Assembly: GCA_947259095.1 (NCBI GenBank) | Contig: CAMYLA010000017.1 | Coordinates: forward strand, 31,067-95,066 | DNA from: an uncultured Acidimicrobiaceae bacterium | GTDB lineage: Bacteria > Actinomycetota > Acidimicrobiia > Acidimicrobiales > SZUA-35 | DNA: 64,000 nucleotides | Reading direction: 5' to 3' | Shown: positions 27,604 to 36,478 of the stretch, in pieces | How positions within the stretch are numbered: position 1 is the stretch's first letter | Layout of the letters: every line of letters begins with the position of its first letter | Made by a program: the position numbers and the translations under genes | Notes under the pieces: generated by a model | What the model was told of the DNA's origin: nothing | Seen by the model: only the letters and a program-made list of their open reading frames with translations | The model's database searches: none

Positions 27604-29154
27604 TCACGACGACGGCGGTCGGGGGTCAGGGTTGGGATCGGGGGCCTGCCGCCGTCTGGCGATGAGCCAGGCCCCGGCGATGGCCGCCATGCCGTAGAGC
27701 ACCACCGGCCAGGGGCCGACCCGGCTGGCCAGGGTCCGGCCCTCCCGCATCTCGACCGAGGCCAGCAGCGTCCGCCGTTCGCTGATCCCGGTTCGCTGCT
27801 GCAGGTTGCCGTCGGGGTCGACCACCGCCGACAGTCCGGTCGGGGCGACCTGGACGACCCAGCGGTCATTCTCCACCGCCCGGAGCTGGTTCGAGGCGAC
27901 CTGTTGGGTCTGGACCTGGGTCAGCCAGTAGGACGATCCGTTGGTGGGGTTGGCCAGCAGTTGGGCCCCCTCCCGCACCGCATGGCGGGAGCGATGTTCG
28001 AAGAACCCCTCCCAGGAGATGGCGATACCAACCTTGCCGACCGGCGTGTCGAGCACCGGTTCGGCGGTCCCGGGCAGCACGTCACGCCCGGGGAGCGTCA
28101 CGTTTGCGGCCACCGCGGTGACGAAACCCCGGAGGGGGACGTATTCACCGAAGGGCACGATGCGGACCTTGTCGTAGCGATCGGTCTCGCTGCCATCGGG
28201 GTTGACGATCGACTGGTAGTTCGCGGTGTTGACCTCGGAGATCGACACGAACCAGCCGGCCAGCACCGGTGCGTCGTGGGTGTAGGCCACCTCGGCGACG
28301 ATTCGGCGGGCGTCGGCCTCGGTCAGGTACCGGCCGGGATTGACCACGTTCTCCGGCCAGATCACCAGATCGACCGGTCGGTCGATGGCACCGGAGGCCT
28401 CGGCGTGGCGGCCCAGGACCACCGGCTGCTGATCGGATGAGGCCCTGGTCCGCTGCGGTCCGCCCCCCTGGACCAGGGCGACCTCGACGTCGTCGACCAC
28501 GGTGGCCCGGGGGTGGGCGACGCCGGCCACGAGCAGAACCACGACCACCGCAACCCCGATGAGCCCCGCCCGCCACTGCCGATCCAGCGCCGCCGACAGG
28601 GCCTGACCGAGCACGACCACCGAAACGACGATCAGCAGCGGCCCGGCCACACGGGCCAGGTTGATCAGCGGCGTCTCGACCTGGCTCAAACCGAGATGGG
28701 CCAGCGGAACCCCGCCGAAAGGCCAACTCCAGCGGGCCAGCTCGGCCAGGGCGAACGCCCCTGGCAGTACCAGCCGCCGGGCCGGGCCCGGTGGGGTCAG
28801 GGCGGCCGCCGCCCCGAAGTAGGCGGCGTAGAACGCCCCGGCCGCCACATAGCCCGGAGGGGTCAGGTCCCACATCCAGACCATGGCCGGGTACAGCCAG
28901 GCCACCGCCACCAGCCAGGTCCGATTGAACCGATGTTTCCAGGGCTGGTCGGCCAGGAGCCGGTCGAGGATGGCAATGCCGATGAAGGCCAGAGGCCACC
29001 AGCCCCACGGCGGCACCGAACCGGCAAGGCACACCCCGGCCGCCAGGCAGCGGCCGACCACGCCCGGACGCGAAGACCAACCCGACCGCTCACCGGCCGC
29101 GTCCGGTTGTGGAGGTTCGGCGACCGGGACCGGAGGCGAGGGGGCGGCCGGCAC
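27604..29154 (-). CDS. lnt: Apolipoprotein N-acyltransferase homologue with Ser in place of catalytic Cys
   Basis: A 516-residue Lnt-like protein: an N-terminal block of about six transmembrane helices (about 30-215), a periplasmic nitrilase-fold domain (about 225-480), and a last helix. Lnt transfers an acyl chain from phospholipid to the N-terminal Cys of lipoproteins via a Glu-Lys-Cys triad. Glu268 (IWPENVV) and Lys329 (RYDKVRIVPFGEY) are present, but the nucleophile position reads IAISWEGFF, with Ser380 (codon TCC) instead of Cys. It may be inactive, use Ser, or have another role. GTG 29154 starts 2 bases after the hemG stop; the open frame upstream is shadow. Last gene of the hemE-hemG-lnt operon. 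Confidence 0.85.
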   Translation of the reverse strand: MPAAPSPPVPVAEPPQPDAAGERSGWSSRPGVVGRCLAAGVCLAGSVPPWGWWPLAFIGIAILDRLLADQPWKHRFNRTWLVAVAWLYPAMVWMWDLTPPGYVAAGAFYAAYFGAAAALTPPGPARRLVLPGAFALAELARWSWPFGGVPLAHLGLSQVETPLINLARVAGPLLIVVSVVVLGQALSAALDRQWRAGLIGVAVVVVLLVAGVAHPRATVVDDVEVALVQGGGPQRTRASSDQQPVVLGRHAEASGAIDRPVDLVIWPENVVNPGRYLTEADARRIVAEVAYTHDAPVLAGWFVSISEVNTANYQSIVNPDGSETDRYDKVRIVPFGEYVPLRGFVTAVAANVTLPGRDVLPGTAEPVLDTPVGKVGIAISWEGFFEHRSRHAVREGAQLLANPTNGSSYWLTQVQTQQVASNQLRAVENDRWVVQVAPTGLSAVVDPDGNLQQRTGISERRTLLASVEMREGRTLASRVGPWPVVLYGMAAIAGAWLIARRRQAPDPNPDPRPPSS

Positions 29155-29156
29155 CG

Positions 29157-30578
29157 TCAGAGGTCGCGGCCCTGCGGGGCGGGGGAGCGCCGATCGAGGT
29201 GGAGTCCGGCGGTGTGGCGGGCGGCGGCGATGACCGCGGGGATGCCGATCCCGTCGTAGGGGGCGCCGACCACCGAGATCCGAGGATCCAACTCGGCCAG
29301 GTGCTCTCGCAACGCCGCCAGCCGGTCGTTGTGGCCGGGGGTGTACTGGGGGAACGCCCGAGGCCAGCGGACCACCCTGGTGGCGATCGGCGGTTGGTCG
29401 AAGCCGATGACCGAACCCAACTCGCCGAGCACCACGTCGACCAGCTCGGCGTCGGACAGCTCGGCATGGCGGTTGTCGCCGAAGCGGCCGGCGCTCAACC
29501 GGATCAGCACCGACGCCGGCCGCCGGTAGTGAGCCCATTTCGTGCTCAGCCACGTGCAGGCGGTCATCGTCTTGCCGCTGACCCGGGGAAACAGGATGCC
29601 GGACGCATCGAGCACCCGCTCCAGGCCGGAGATCGGCAGCTCGACGACGACCTGGCTGACCCCGGCGTACTCGATGCTCGACAGCAGCTCGACGGCGCGC
29701 CGCCGAGGGCCGGTCTGGTCGGCCGGGCGGCCGGTCCGTCCGACGCCGCCGCCGATGAGGTCGGACGCCACGAATGCCGGCACGGCGAGGATGATGGCGT
29801 CGGCATCGGCGAACCGGTCGAGATCGGTCACCGGCGAGCCGAGGCGGAGCTCGGCGCCGGCCAGCTCCTCCACCAGCCGATCGATGATCCTGGCGATACC
29901 TCCCGGCAGCCCGTAGAACACCGGTTTGTCGGCGTCCCGGGAGCCGATGGCGGCCCCGGTGGACGCCCGAATGGCCGCCATGCCCCGGATGAGCGAGCTG
30001 TCGGTCCGCAGTGCCGCCGCCAGTTGTGGGGCCGCGGCGTTGAGGCTGAGGTGGTCGATGTCGGAGGCGTTGATGGCCCCGATCAGGGGGTCGATGAGCA
30101 GGTCGGTGAGCTCGTCGCCGAGCCGTTCCCGACACACCGCCCCGACCGACGGGTCGGGGCGGACCGGGGTCGGTGCCAGCTCGAGGTCAGCGGCCGCCCG
30201 TTCAATCCCGGCCGGTGAGATCAGCGCCGAGTGCCGCAACTGGTCGAGGTCGGTTGGCACCCCCAGCATGGTGCCGGCCGGCAGCTCGTGGAGCCGATCG
30301 TCGGCGTGGACGTAGGCCGGCACCGGCGCCACCGGACTGGTCAGCTCACCGTCGAGGCCGAGCTCCCGGCACAGTTCGTGGCCGTGGTCGACCCTGGCCA
30401 GGAAGGCGTCGGGGCCGGCATCGACCGGGCGATCGCCGACCGGGCTGGTTCTGATCTTGCCGCCCCATTGCCGGTCGGCCTCGTGGACGGTGACGGCCCA
30501 GCCGGCCTGGTGCAGGTCGTAGGCGGCGGTGAGTCCTGCGATCCCACCACCGATGATCACCACACTGGGTCGACTCAT
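29157..30578 (-). CDS. hemG: Protoporphyrinogen/coproporphyrinogen III oxidase
   Basis: A 473-residue FAD-dependent oxidase of the HemY/CgoX type. The dinucleotide fold is at the N-terminus (SVVIIGGGIAGLTAAYDLHQ, residues 5-24), then EADRQWGGKIRT and the family region GPDAFLARVD. The C-terminal FAD segment is ISVVGAPYDGIGIPAVIAAA. In actinobacteria this enzyme usually oxidises coproporphyrinogen III to coproporphyrin III, feeding ferrochelatase and HemQ, which fits the hemQ in this window. ATG 30578 overlaps the hemE stop by 4 bases (ATGA). No ferrochelatase gene is seen here. Confidence 0.92.
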   Translation of the reverse strand: MSRPSVVIIGGGIAGLTAAYDLHQAGWAVTVHEADRQWGGKIRTSPVGDRPVDAGPDAFLARVDHGHELCRELGLDGELTSPVAPVPAYVHADDRLHELPAGTMLGVPTDLDQLRHSALISPAGIERAAADLELAPTPVRPDPSVGAVCRERLGDELTDLLIDPLIGAINASDIDHLSLNAAAPQLAAALRTDSSLIRGMAAIRASTGAAIGSRDADKPVFYGLPGGIARIIDRLVEELAGAELRLGSPVTDLDRFADADAIILAVPAFVASDLIGGGVGRTGRPADQTGPRRRAVELLSSIEYAGVSQVVVELPISGLERVLDASGILFPRVSGKTMTACTWLSTKWAHYRRPASVLIRLSAGRFGDNRHAELSDAELVDVVLGELGSVIGFDQPPIATRVVRWPRAFPQYTPGHNDRLAALREHLAELDPRISVVGAPYDGIGIPAVIAAARHTAGLHLDRRSPAPQGRDL

Positions 30579-31783
30579 CGCCGACCCGCTTCGCCGCCGG
30601 GCACGGAGGGTTCGGGGCCGGGGGTTTCGGCCGCCGATCGGTCGACCGGTCGGTTGGCAACACCCTCGGCGTGGACCAGCTTCACCACCTCGGCCAGGAT
30701 GTCGGGGTCGGTCTCGGGGAGCACGCCGTGGCCGAGGTTGAAGATGTGCCCGGGGTGACCTTGGTTGTCGGCCAGGATCCGCCGGACCTCGGCCTCGACC
30801 ACCGGCCATGATGCCAGGCACAGGGATGGATCGAGGTTGCCCTGCAGCGCCACCCGGCCGCCGGTTCGCCTCCGAGCGGTGGCGAGGGGGGTTCGCCAGT
30901 CGACGCCCACCACATCGGCCCCCACGTCTGCGAACTGGTCGAGCAGCTCACTGGTGTTGATACCGAAGTGGAACCGGGGCACGCCGAGATCGGCCAGGGC
31001 GGCCATGATCTTGGCGCTGTGGGGGGCCACGAAGCGACGGTAGTGATCGGGGTGCAGGGCCCCGGCCCACGAGTCGAACAGCTGCACCGCCGCGGCCCCG
31101 GCCTCGACCTGGGCCCGGAGGGTGGCGATGGCGATGTCGGCCAGCCGGTCGCAGAGCTCGTGCCAGAGCTCCGGCTGCTCGGCCATCAGGCCCTTGACCT
31201 TGGCGTGGTTCTTCGACGGCCGACCCTCGACCATGTAGGCGGCCAGGGTGAACGGCGCCCCGGCGAACCCGATCAGCGGCACGCTGAGCTCGGCGGTCAG
31301 GTTGCGGATCGTCTCGGCCTGGAACCCGAGGTCACGGTCGGGGTCGAGGGGGCGCAGCCGGGACAGATCGTCGACGGTTCGGAACGGTCGCTCACATTCC
31401 GGCCCGACGCCGGGGGTGATGTCGATACCGAACCCCACCGCCCAGACCGGGGTGACGATGTCGGAGAAGAGGATGGCGGCGTCGACCCCGTAGCGCCTGA
31501 CCGGCTGGAGGGTGATCTCGGTGGCCCGCTCCGGCACCTGGATGGCATCGAGGATCGTGCCCTCACCCCGAACCGGAAAGTACTCGGGCAGCGAACGCCC
31601 GGCCTGACGCATGAACCACACCGGGACCCGATCGCCGGGCTGTTGACGGGCGGCCCGCAGCAGTGCGCTCGGTTGGTCGGCTGCCGGTTCCGTCGAGCTC
31701 GTCGTCACATTGGTTGACGGTATCGGCGCCCCGACCGGGTTTGCGGCATCGGAACCGGCCTCCCGTTCCGTTACAATATTCAT
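30575..31783 (-). CDS. hemE: Uroporphyrinogen decarboxylase
   Basis: Decarboxylates the four acetate side chains of uroporphyrinogen III to give coproporphyrinogen III. The signature PVWFMRQAGRSLPEY (about residues 54-68) holds the substrate-binding Arg residues, ILFSDIVTPVWAVGFGIDI carries the catalytic Asp, and GFAGAPFTLAAYMVEG and FNLGHGVLPETDP are also family blocks. The frame opens at ATG 31783 (402 residues), but GTG 31708 would give the usual length (377) and a leader of normal size; ATG 31783 has GGGGG with no spacer. The C-terminal 25 residues are an extra Pro/Glu tail. It is divergent from helD and is the first gene of hemE-hemG-lnt. Confidence 0.95.
   Translation of the reverse strand: MNIVTEREAGSDAANPVGAPIPSTNVTTSSTEPAADQPSALLRAARQQPGDRVPVWFMRQAGRSLPEYFPVRGEGTILDAIQVPERATEITLQPVRRYGVDAAILFSDIVTPVWAVGFGIDITPGVGPECERPFRTVDDLSRLRPLDPDRDLGFQAETIRNLTAELSVPLIGFAGAPFTLAAYMVEGRPSKNHAKVKGLMAEQPELWHELCDRLADIAIATLRAQVEAGAAAVQLFDSWAGALHPDHYRRFVAPHSAKIMAALADLGVPRFHFGINTSELLDQFADVGADVVGVDWRTPLATARRRTGGRVALQGNLDPSLCLASWPVVEAEVRRILADNQGHPGHIFNLGHGVLPETDPDILAEVVKLVHAEGVANRPVDRSAAETPGPEPSVPGGEAGRR
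31772..31777 (+). promoter_or_regulatory. Candidate -10 element for helD
   Basis: TACAAT is a good -10 hexamer in an otherwise very GC-rich region and lies about 65 bases before the helD start. No convincing -35 at 17 bases is visible; GGAACC at 31751 is possible. It overlaps the extended hemE reading frame, which favours the later hemE start. Confidence 0.3.
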
Positions 31784-31841
31784 CCCCCTAACGACATGCG
31801 CATCCGGCGTCGCGGCACCGGGGTCTACCTGCGGGAGTGCG

Positions 31842-33956
31842 GTGGCTGAATCACATCCAGAGCTCGAATCGGAGCAGGCACACGTCGACCTGGCCTATGA
31901 GCGCCTCGACGAATCCCGAGCCGAGGCCGTCCGCCTCAAGGATATGGTCGAGGTCGGCCGGGGTGGCACCAACCAGGCCCGCTGGGAGCGGGAGATCTTC
32001 TACGAGAACATTGCCAACCGGCTCAAGCAGCTGGATCTTGGCGAACGGTCACTGTGTTTCGGGCGGATCGATCAGTCCGAGGACACCGGTGGCGGCAGCT
32101 ACCACATCGGCCGGATCGCCGTTGCCAGTTCGTCCCAGGAACCGCTGATCGTCGACTGGCGAGCCCCGGTGGCCGAATCGTTCTACCGGGCAACCGGCAG
32201 GGACCCCCAGGGCCTGGTGCGTCGCCGCCATTTCACCTCCCGGGGCCGCACGGTGCTCGATCTGGAGGACGAGTTCTTCGGCGAGGCGGCAACATCGCGT
32301 CGGGTCACGGTCAACGGTCGGGAACTGCGGGGCACCGGCGCCCTGATCAATGCCCTCGAGGAGAATCGAACCGGTCGCCTCGGCGACATCATCGGCACGA
32401 TCCAGGCCGAACAGGACGAGATCATCCGGGCCCCGATGCAGGGGGTACTGGTGGTGCAGGGCGGGCCCGGCACCGGCAAGACGGTTGTGGCCCTGCATCG
32501 GGCCGCCTACCTGCTCTACGCCCACCGATTCCCTCTCGAGGGTCAGGGGTTGCTGGTGGTCGGTCCGAACCGGCTGTTCCTCGGCTACATCGAGCAGGTG
32601 TTGCCCTCGCTCGGCGAGGCCGGGGTGGAGATGGCGGTGCTGGCCGACCTGGTGCCGGAGGTCCGGGTCACCGGGCGGGACGAGCAGGCCGGGGCCAGGA
32701 TCAAGGGCGACCTTCGTATGGTCAACCTGGTCCGCAGGGCGGTCCGCGATCGCCAGCGGCCGTTGCGATCCGATCTGGTGGTCGGGATGGGTATCCGCAA
32801 GATCCGGGTGCCGATGGCCGAGACGAAACGTATCGTCGACGAAGCCCGGCGCCGCTACCGGACCCACAACGCGGCCCGCAAGCACGTTGTGCAGTCGCTG
32901 TTCGAAGCGCTGGGCGCCCATCACCCGGACGGGGTCGCCCCCGAGGTGGCCCGGGAGCAGCTGGCCGAGACCCCCGAGGTCCGGGAGGCGCTGGCCTGGA
33001 TGTGGCCGGTGCTCACCCCGGCCCAGCTGCTCCATGATCTGTACGGCTCCCATGCCCTGCTGCGCTCGGCCGGCCGCAAGCTCAACGCCCAGGAGCGCAA
33101 TGCGCTCCACCGGCCCTGGGCCGAGGAGATGGACGCCTCATCGGTGGTGTGGACCGTCGATGATGTTCCGGTGCTGGACGAGGCATTCGAGTTGCTGGGC
33201 CCCAGGCCCAGGCGCAGGCACGACGATGTGGTCCGGACCTACGGCCACATCGTGGTCGACGAGGCCCAGGACCTGTCGCCGATGCAGCTGCGGATGCTGA
33301 CCCGCCGGTCGCTGAACGGCTCGATGACCATCGTCGGCGACATCGCCCAGTCCACCGGGGCCTGGCCCCACAGCGACTGGAGCGAGATCCTCGAACATCT
33401 GCCGGATCGGCGGGAGCCGCGTCGAGCCGAGCTGACCGTCGGCTACCGGATTCCCGGCCCGGCCATGGAGCTGGCCTCCCGGGTCCTGACCTATGCCGCA
33501 CCGGAGCTCACCCCCCCCGTGTCGGTCCGGACCGAGGGCGACGAACCGCGGTTCGTCGCCGTTTCCGGGGCCACGCCCGGCGATCACACCGCCGGTGGTG
33601 AGGCGGCGCTGATCGAGCGGCTGATCGAGGTCGTGACCGAGGAGGCGGCCGGGGGTGGGATAGGCAACGTGGCGGTGATCTGCCCCCGCTCGTTGTACCG
33701 GGCGGTGGTCGAGGGTTTCACCGAGGCCGGGGTCGGCATCGGCAGCGCCGCCCGCGATGGTCTCGATCGTCAGATCACCGCGGTGCCGGTCAACCTGGTC
33801 AAGGGGCTCGAGGTGGACGTCGGGGTGGTGGTGGAACCGTCGTTGATATTGGAGGAGGAACCTCAGGGGTACCGTTCGCTCTACGTGGCGATGACCAGAG
33901 CCACCAAACGGGTGGCCCTCGTCCACGCCGAGCCACTGCCGGAGATCCTCCGCTAG
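31842..33956 (+). CDS. helD: HelD-like RNA polymerase-associated helicase
   Basis: A 704-residue UvrD-like ATPase of the HelD family, which in Bacillus and actinobacteria inserts coiled-coil arms into RNA polymerase to release stalled complexes; some relatives give rifamycin tolerance. An N-terminal coiled coil (about 1-60, SEQAHVDLAYERLDESRAEA) is followed by a domain with IVDWRAPVAESFYRA, Walker A GGPGTGKT near residue 207, Walker B VVDEAQDLSPMQL near 470, motif IV GYRIPGPAMEL and the final SLYVAMTRATKRVALVH. GTG 31842 has GGGAG five to six bases upstream. Divergent from hemE. Confidence 0.88.
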   Translation: MAESHPELESEQAHVDLAYERLDESRAEAVRLKDMVEVGRGGTNQARWEREIFYENIANRLKQLDLGERSLCFGRIDQSEDTGGGSYHIGRIAVASSSQEPLIVDWRAPVAESFYRATGRDPQGLVRRRHFTSRGRTVLDLEDEFFGEAATSRRVTVNGRELRGTGALINALEENRTGRLGDIIGTIQAEQDEIIRAPMQGVLVVQGGPGTGKTVVALHRAAYLLYAHRFPLEGQGLLVVGPNRLFLGYIEQVLPSLGEAGVEMAVLADLVPEVRVTGRDEQAGARIKGDLRMVNLVRRAVRDRQRPLRSDLVVGMGIRKIRVPMAETKRIVDEARRRYRTHNAARKHVVQSLFEALGAHHPDGVAPEVAREQLAETPEVREALAWMWPVLTPAQLLHDLYGSHALLRSAGRKLNAQERNALHRPWAEEMDASSVVWTVDDVPVLDEAFELLGPRPRRRHDDVVRTYGHIVVDEAQDLSPMQLRMLTRRSLNGSMTIVGDIAQSTGAWPHSDWSEILEHLPDRREPRRAELTVGYRIPGPAMELASRVLTYAAPELTPPVSVRTEGDEPRFVAVSGATPGDHTAGGEAALIERLIEVVTEEAAGGGIGNVAVICPRSLYRAVVEGFTEAGVGIGSAARDGLDRQITAVPVNLVKGLEVDVGVVVEPSLILEEEPQGYRSLYVAMTRATKRVALVHAEPLPEILR

Positions 33957-33965
33957 GCCCTCCCC

Positions 33966-33987
33966 GGCCGGCCTGCGTCGGCCGGCC
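33966..33987. terminator. GC-rich hairpin between convergent helD and hydantoinase genes
   Basis: An 8-base-pair perfect stem (GGCCGGCC on both sides) with a six-base loop lies ten bases after the helD stop and 19 bases before the stop of the convergent gene. There is no T tract, so it would be an atypical terminator working for both strands. Confidence 0.3.
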
Positions 33988-34005
33988 CGGACCGGCTGGG
34001 CCGGC

Positions 34006-36015
34006 TCAGGCCGTCTTCGGCGGACCGGTGCCGATCACGGTGACGGTGGCCTCCACGAACAGCTCCCGACCGCCGACGTCTGCGGTCCGGCGTTCGACAT
34101 CGACCTCCAGCGACAGTTCGGTTGCCCCGGCCGCCGCGGCCTGGCCCCGGACCTCCTCGGTCAACAGTTCGACGGTCCGCTCGATGGTCGGTTCCAGGTC
34201 GCCCCGGTCGCCGCCTGCGCCGGGCAGGTGGATCCGGAACTGACCTTTCGACGGCTGGCTGACCGTGGCGTGGCGGGCGATACGGACCGACCCGATGGCG
34301 GCGCCGATGGCGTTGGCCACCTCGGCGTGTTCGGGGATGATGCTGTCGGCCCCGAGCAGCGCAGCCACCGCCGGATAATAGGTGGCGGCCGACGCCCCCA
34401 GTCCCACCAGCGGCCCGGCGACACCGACGGTGACCGCGGTTGCGCCGTCGTGGCCGTCGAGGGCCCGCTGGACCAACGCCGATTCCACGGTGGCGGCGGG
34501 AAAGCCGTCGATTGTCAGGCACGCCGACAGCACCGCCTGGGCCGAGCGCCTGACCAGGGTGTCGATGGTCAGCCGCGCCAGCGACGCCCCGTCCGGCAGT
34601 GCCGGGTCCGGGGACCCGTCTGGGGCCACCGCCAGCAGTTCGGCGGCCTTGATCGCCGCCGCAACGTCTCCGGCATCGTGCAGTCCCAGCACCCCGGCGG
34701 CGTCGGTGGGGGTGAAGCCGGCCAGCCGGACCGAGCCGGCGGCCACCAGGGCTCGCAGGGCCGATGTTTCCAGGTTGGTGGTGGCCACCTCATCGACGGG
34801 CAGCCAGCCATCCCCGAGCCCATCGAGGATTCGTCGTTGCCGGCTGTTGACCGGTACGCCCCGGCCGGTGGCGACGGCGAACACGGTGTCGTTTTTGCGG
34901 AGGGGGGGTACCCGGCGGTCGAGCGTTCGGTGGACCAGCGCCGGTTGGTCTGCCGCCAGCAGGGCCAGGGGGGTCATCCGGCGAGGGCCGATCACCGGCT
35001 CCGGGCCAGGACCCTTGGCCCTCGTCGTCCGGTCTTCGAGCCGGACCTCGCTGTCGCCACCCAGCCCGAAGGTGAACACCTCGACCGCCTCCACCATCGT
35101 TCGATGACCCCCCACCGTCGCCCCTTCGACGCTGATGGTTGGCCGACCCCGGCGCAACACGCCGACGTCGGTGGTGGTGCCCCCGATGTCGGAGACCACG
35201 ATGTCGGTCTCCCCGGTGAGGTGGCCGGCACCGATCAGGCTGGCCGCCGGACCGGAGAGAATGGTCTCGATGGGGCGGTCCTCGGCGAAGGCGGCCGACA
35301 CCAGCGAACCGTCACCCCGAACGATCATCAGCGGGGCGGTGATGCCCCGTCGGGCCAGGATGGATTCCGCAGCCCGGCACAGCTCGGTGATCAACCCGAT
35401 CAGCCTGGCGTTCAGCAGGCAGGTCAGCGCCCTTTTCGGGCCGTTGAGCTTGGCCGACAGCTCGTGGCCGCAGGCCACCGGTTTGCCAAGCCCGGCCAGT
35501 GCCTCCCGGGCCGCCAATTCGTGGGCCGGATTGCGGACGCTGAATTGCCCCGCAACGGCGAAGGCATCGACCTCGAGCCCGGCCGCCGCCTCGACCAGGG
35601 CCCCGGCGTCGAACGGGGCGATTTCGACCCCGAGTGAGTCGTGGCCGCCGTCGGCCATGACCACCGGTGCGTCGCCAAGCCCTTGGCGGAGGCCGCCCCG
35701 GTCGAGCTCGGCTGCGGTGAAGCCGATGAAGACCAGCGCCACCCGACCACCGATCCCTTCCACCAGGGCGTTGGTGGCCAGGGTGGTCGACAACGACACC
35801 AGTGAGATCTGCGACCGGTCTTCGAGTTCGGCTGCGGCCAGGACGCCGTCGAGGGCCTCGGCGATGCCGACCGACAGGTCCACCCTGGTCCTGGCTTTGG
35901 CCTTGGCCAGGACAACCGGCGGCCCTTTGGTGGCACCGTTGCCGACCGATCGGGGAGTCTCTGCGCAGAGCACGGCGTCGGTGTAGGTCCCCCCGGTGTC
36001 GATGCCGATACGCAT
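34006..36015 (-). CDS. Hydantoinase/oxoprolinase A-type ATPase
   Basis: A 669-residue protein of the HyuA family (ASKHA fold). Known members hydrolyse hydantoins, 5-oxoproline or carboxylate ketones in an ATP-dependent reaction, usually with a HyuB partner. The phosphate loop is at the N-terminus, MRIGIDTGGTYTDAVL, followed by SLSTTLATNALVEG; the second ATP loop is VVSDIGGTTTDVGVLRRG with the conserved GxxxGGHRTMVEAV after it. No hyuB adjoins it, so it may be a single-subunit type, and the substrate is unknown. ATG 36015 matches the family start. It lies 5 bases after the PGPGW gene on the same strand. Confidence 0.87.
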   Translation of the reverse strand: MRIGIDTGGTYTDAVLCAETPRSVGNGATKGPPVVLAKAKARTRVDLSVGIAEALDGVLAAAELEDRSQISLVSLSTTLATNALVEGIGGRVALVFIGFTAAELDRGGLRQGLGDAPVVMADGGHDSLGVEIAPFDAGALVEAAAGLEVDAFAVAGQFSVRNPAHELAAREALAGLGKPVACGHELSAKLNGPKRALTCLLNARLIGLITELCRAAESILARRGITAPLMIVRGDGSLVSAAFAEDRPIETILSGPAASLIGAGHLTGETDIVVSDIGGTTTDVGVLRRGRPTISVEGATVGGHRTMVEAVEVFTFGLGGDSEVRLEDRTTRAKGPGPEPVIGPRRMTPLALLAADQPALVHRTLDRRVPPLRKNDTVFAVATGRGVPVNSRQRRILDGLGDGWLPVDEVATTNLETSALRALVAAGSVRLAGFTPTDAAGVLGLHDAGDVAAAIKAAELLAVAPDGSPDPALPDGASLARLTIDTLVRRSAQAVLSACLTIDGFPAATVESALVQRALDGHDGATAVTVGVAGPLVGLGASAATYYPAVAALLGADSIIPEHAEVANAIGAAIGSVRIARHATVSQPSKGQFRIHLPGAGGDRGDLEPTIERTVELLTEEVRGQAAAAGATELSLEVDVERRTADVGGRELFVEATVTVIGTGPPKTA

Positions 36016-36020
36016 GACCA

Positions 36021-36380
36021 CTAGGAGCTGATCCCCGTCGATTCGAGCAACCAGTTGGTGGTCGACTGGCCCCACAGGATGCCGAACAGGGTGCCGACGA
36101 CGAGAAACGCCGCGCCGAGGTAGAGGTACCGCCGTGGCACCTCCCCCTGCTCGGGGATACCGGGGATCTTTCGTCGCATCCACCGGACGATGGCGTTGTC
36201 CGGCTTGATCAGGTTCAGCCCGACCATGATGGCCACCAGGCCGGGCCCCGGTATGACCAGCATGACGATGCCGGCGACGATCAACAGCACCCCGAACCCG
36301 ATCTGAACCAACCGTTTGACGCCGTGGGCGTCCTCGTCAGCCGAAATCCCCGGTTCAAGGTCGTCGTACTCGATTTCCAT
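36021..36380 (-). CDS. PGPGW family transmembrane protein
   Basis: A 119-residue protein with three hydrophobic segments. The hallmark is IVMLVIPGPGLVAIMVGLNLI (about residues 37-57), the PGPGW motif with Leu in place of the last Trp, followed by a basic loop (RWMRRKIPG) and a C-terminal helix LGAAFLVVGTLFGILWG. The function of the family is unknown. It precedes the hydantoinase gene by 5 bases on the same strand and may be co-transcribed. A hexamer repeat lies just upstream of its start. Confidence 0.8.
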   Translation of the reverse strand: MEIEYDDLEPGISADEDAHGVKRLVQIGFGVLLIVAGIVMLVIPGPGLVAIMVGLNLIKPDNAIVRWMRRKIPGIPEQGEVPRRYLYLGAAFLVVGTLFGILWGQSTTNWLLESTGISS

Positions 36381-36413
36381 GTCCCTCCCGAGTGTACGGT
36401 CCCCGCCGCCAGC

Positions 36414-36443
36414 CTCGGTCTCGGTCTCGGTCTCGGTCTCGGT
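36414..36443. repeat. Hexanucleotide tandem repeat (TCGGTC x5)
   Basis: Five TCGGTC units, the last with one change, lie 34-63 bases upstream of the start codon of the minus-strand PGPGW gene and 36 bases beyond the 3' end of the oxidoreductase gene, so in its leader or promoter. Changes in unit number could alter promoter spacing. Confidence 0.85.
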
Positions 36444-36478
36444 GTCGTGGCGTCGGCGGTGGCCTCGGAGTCCTGGGC

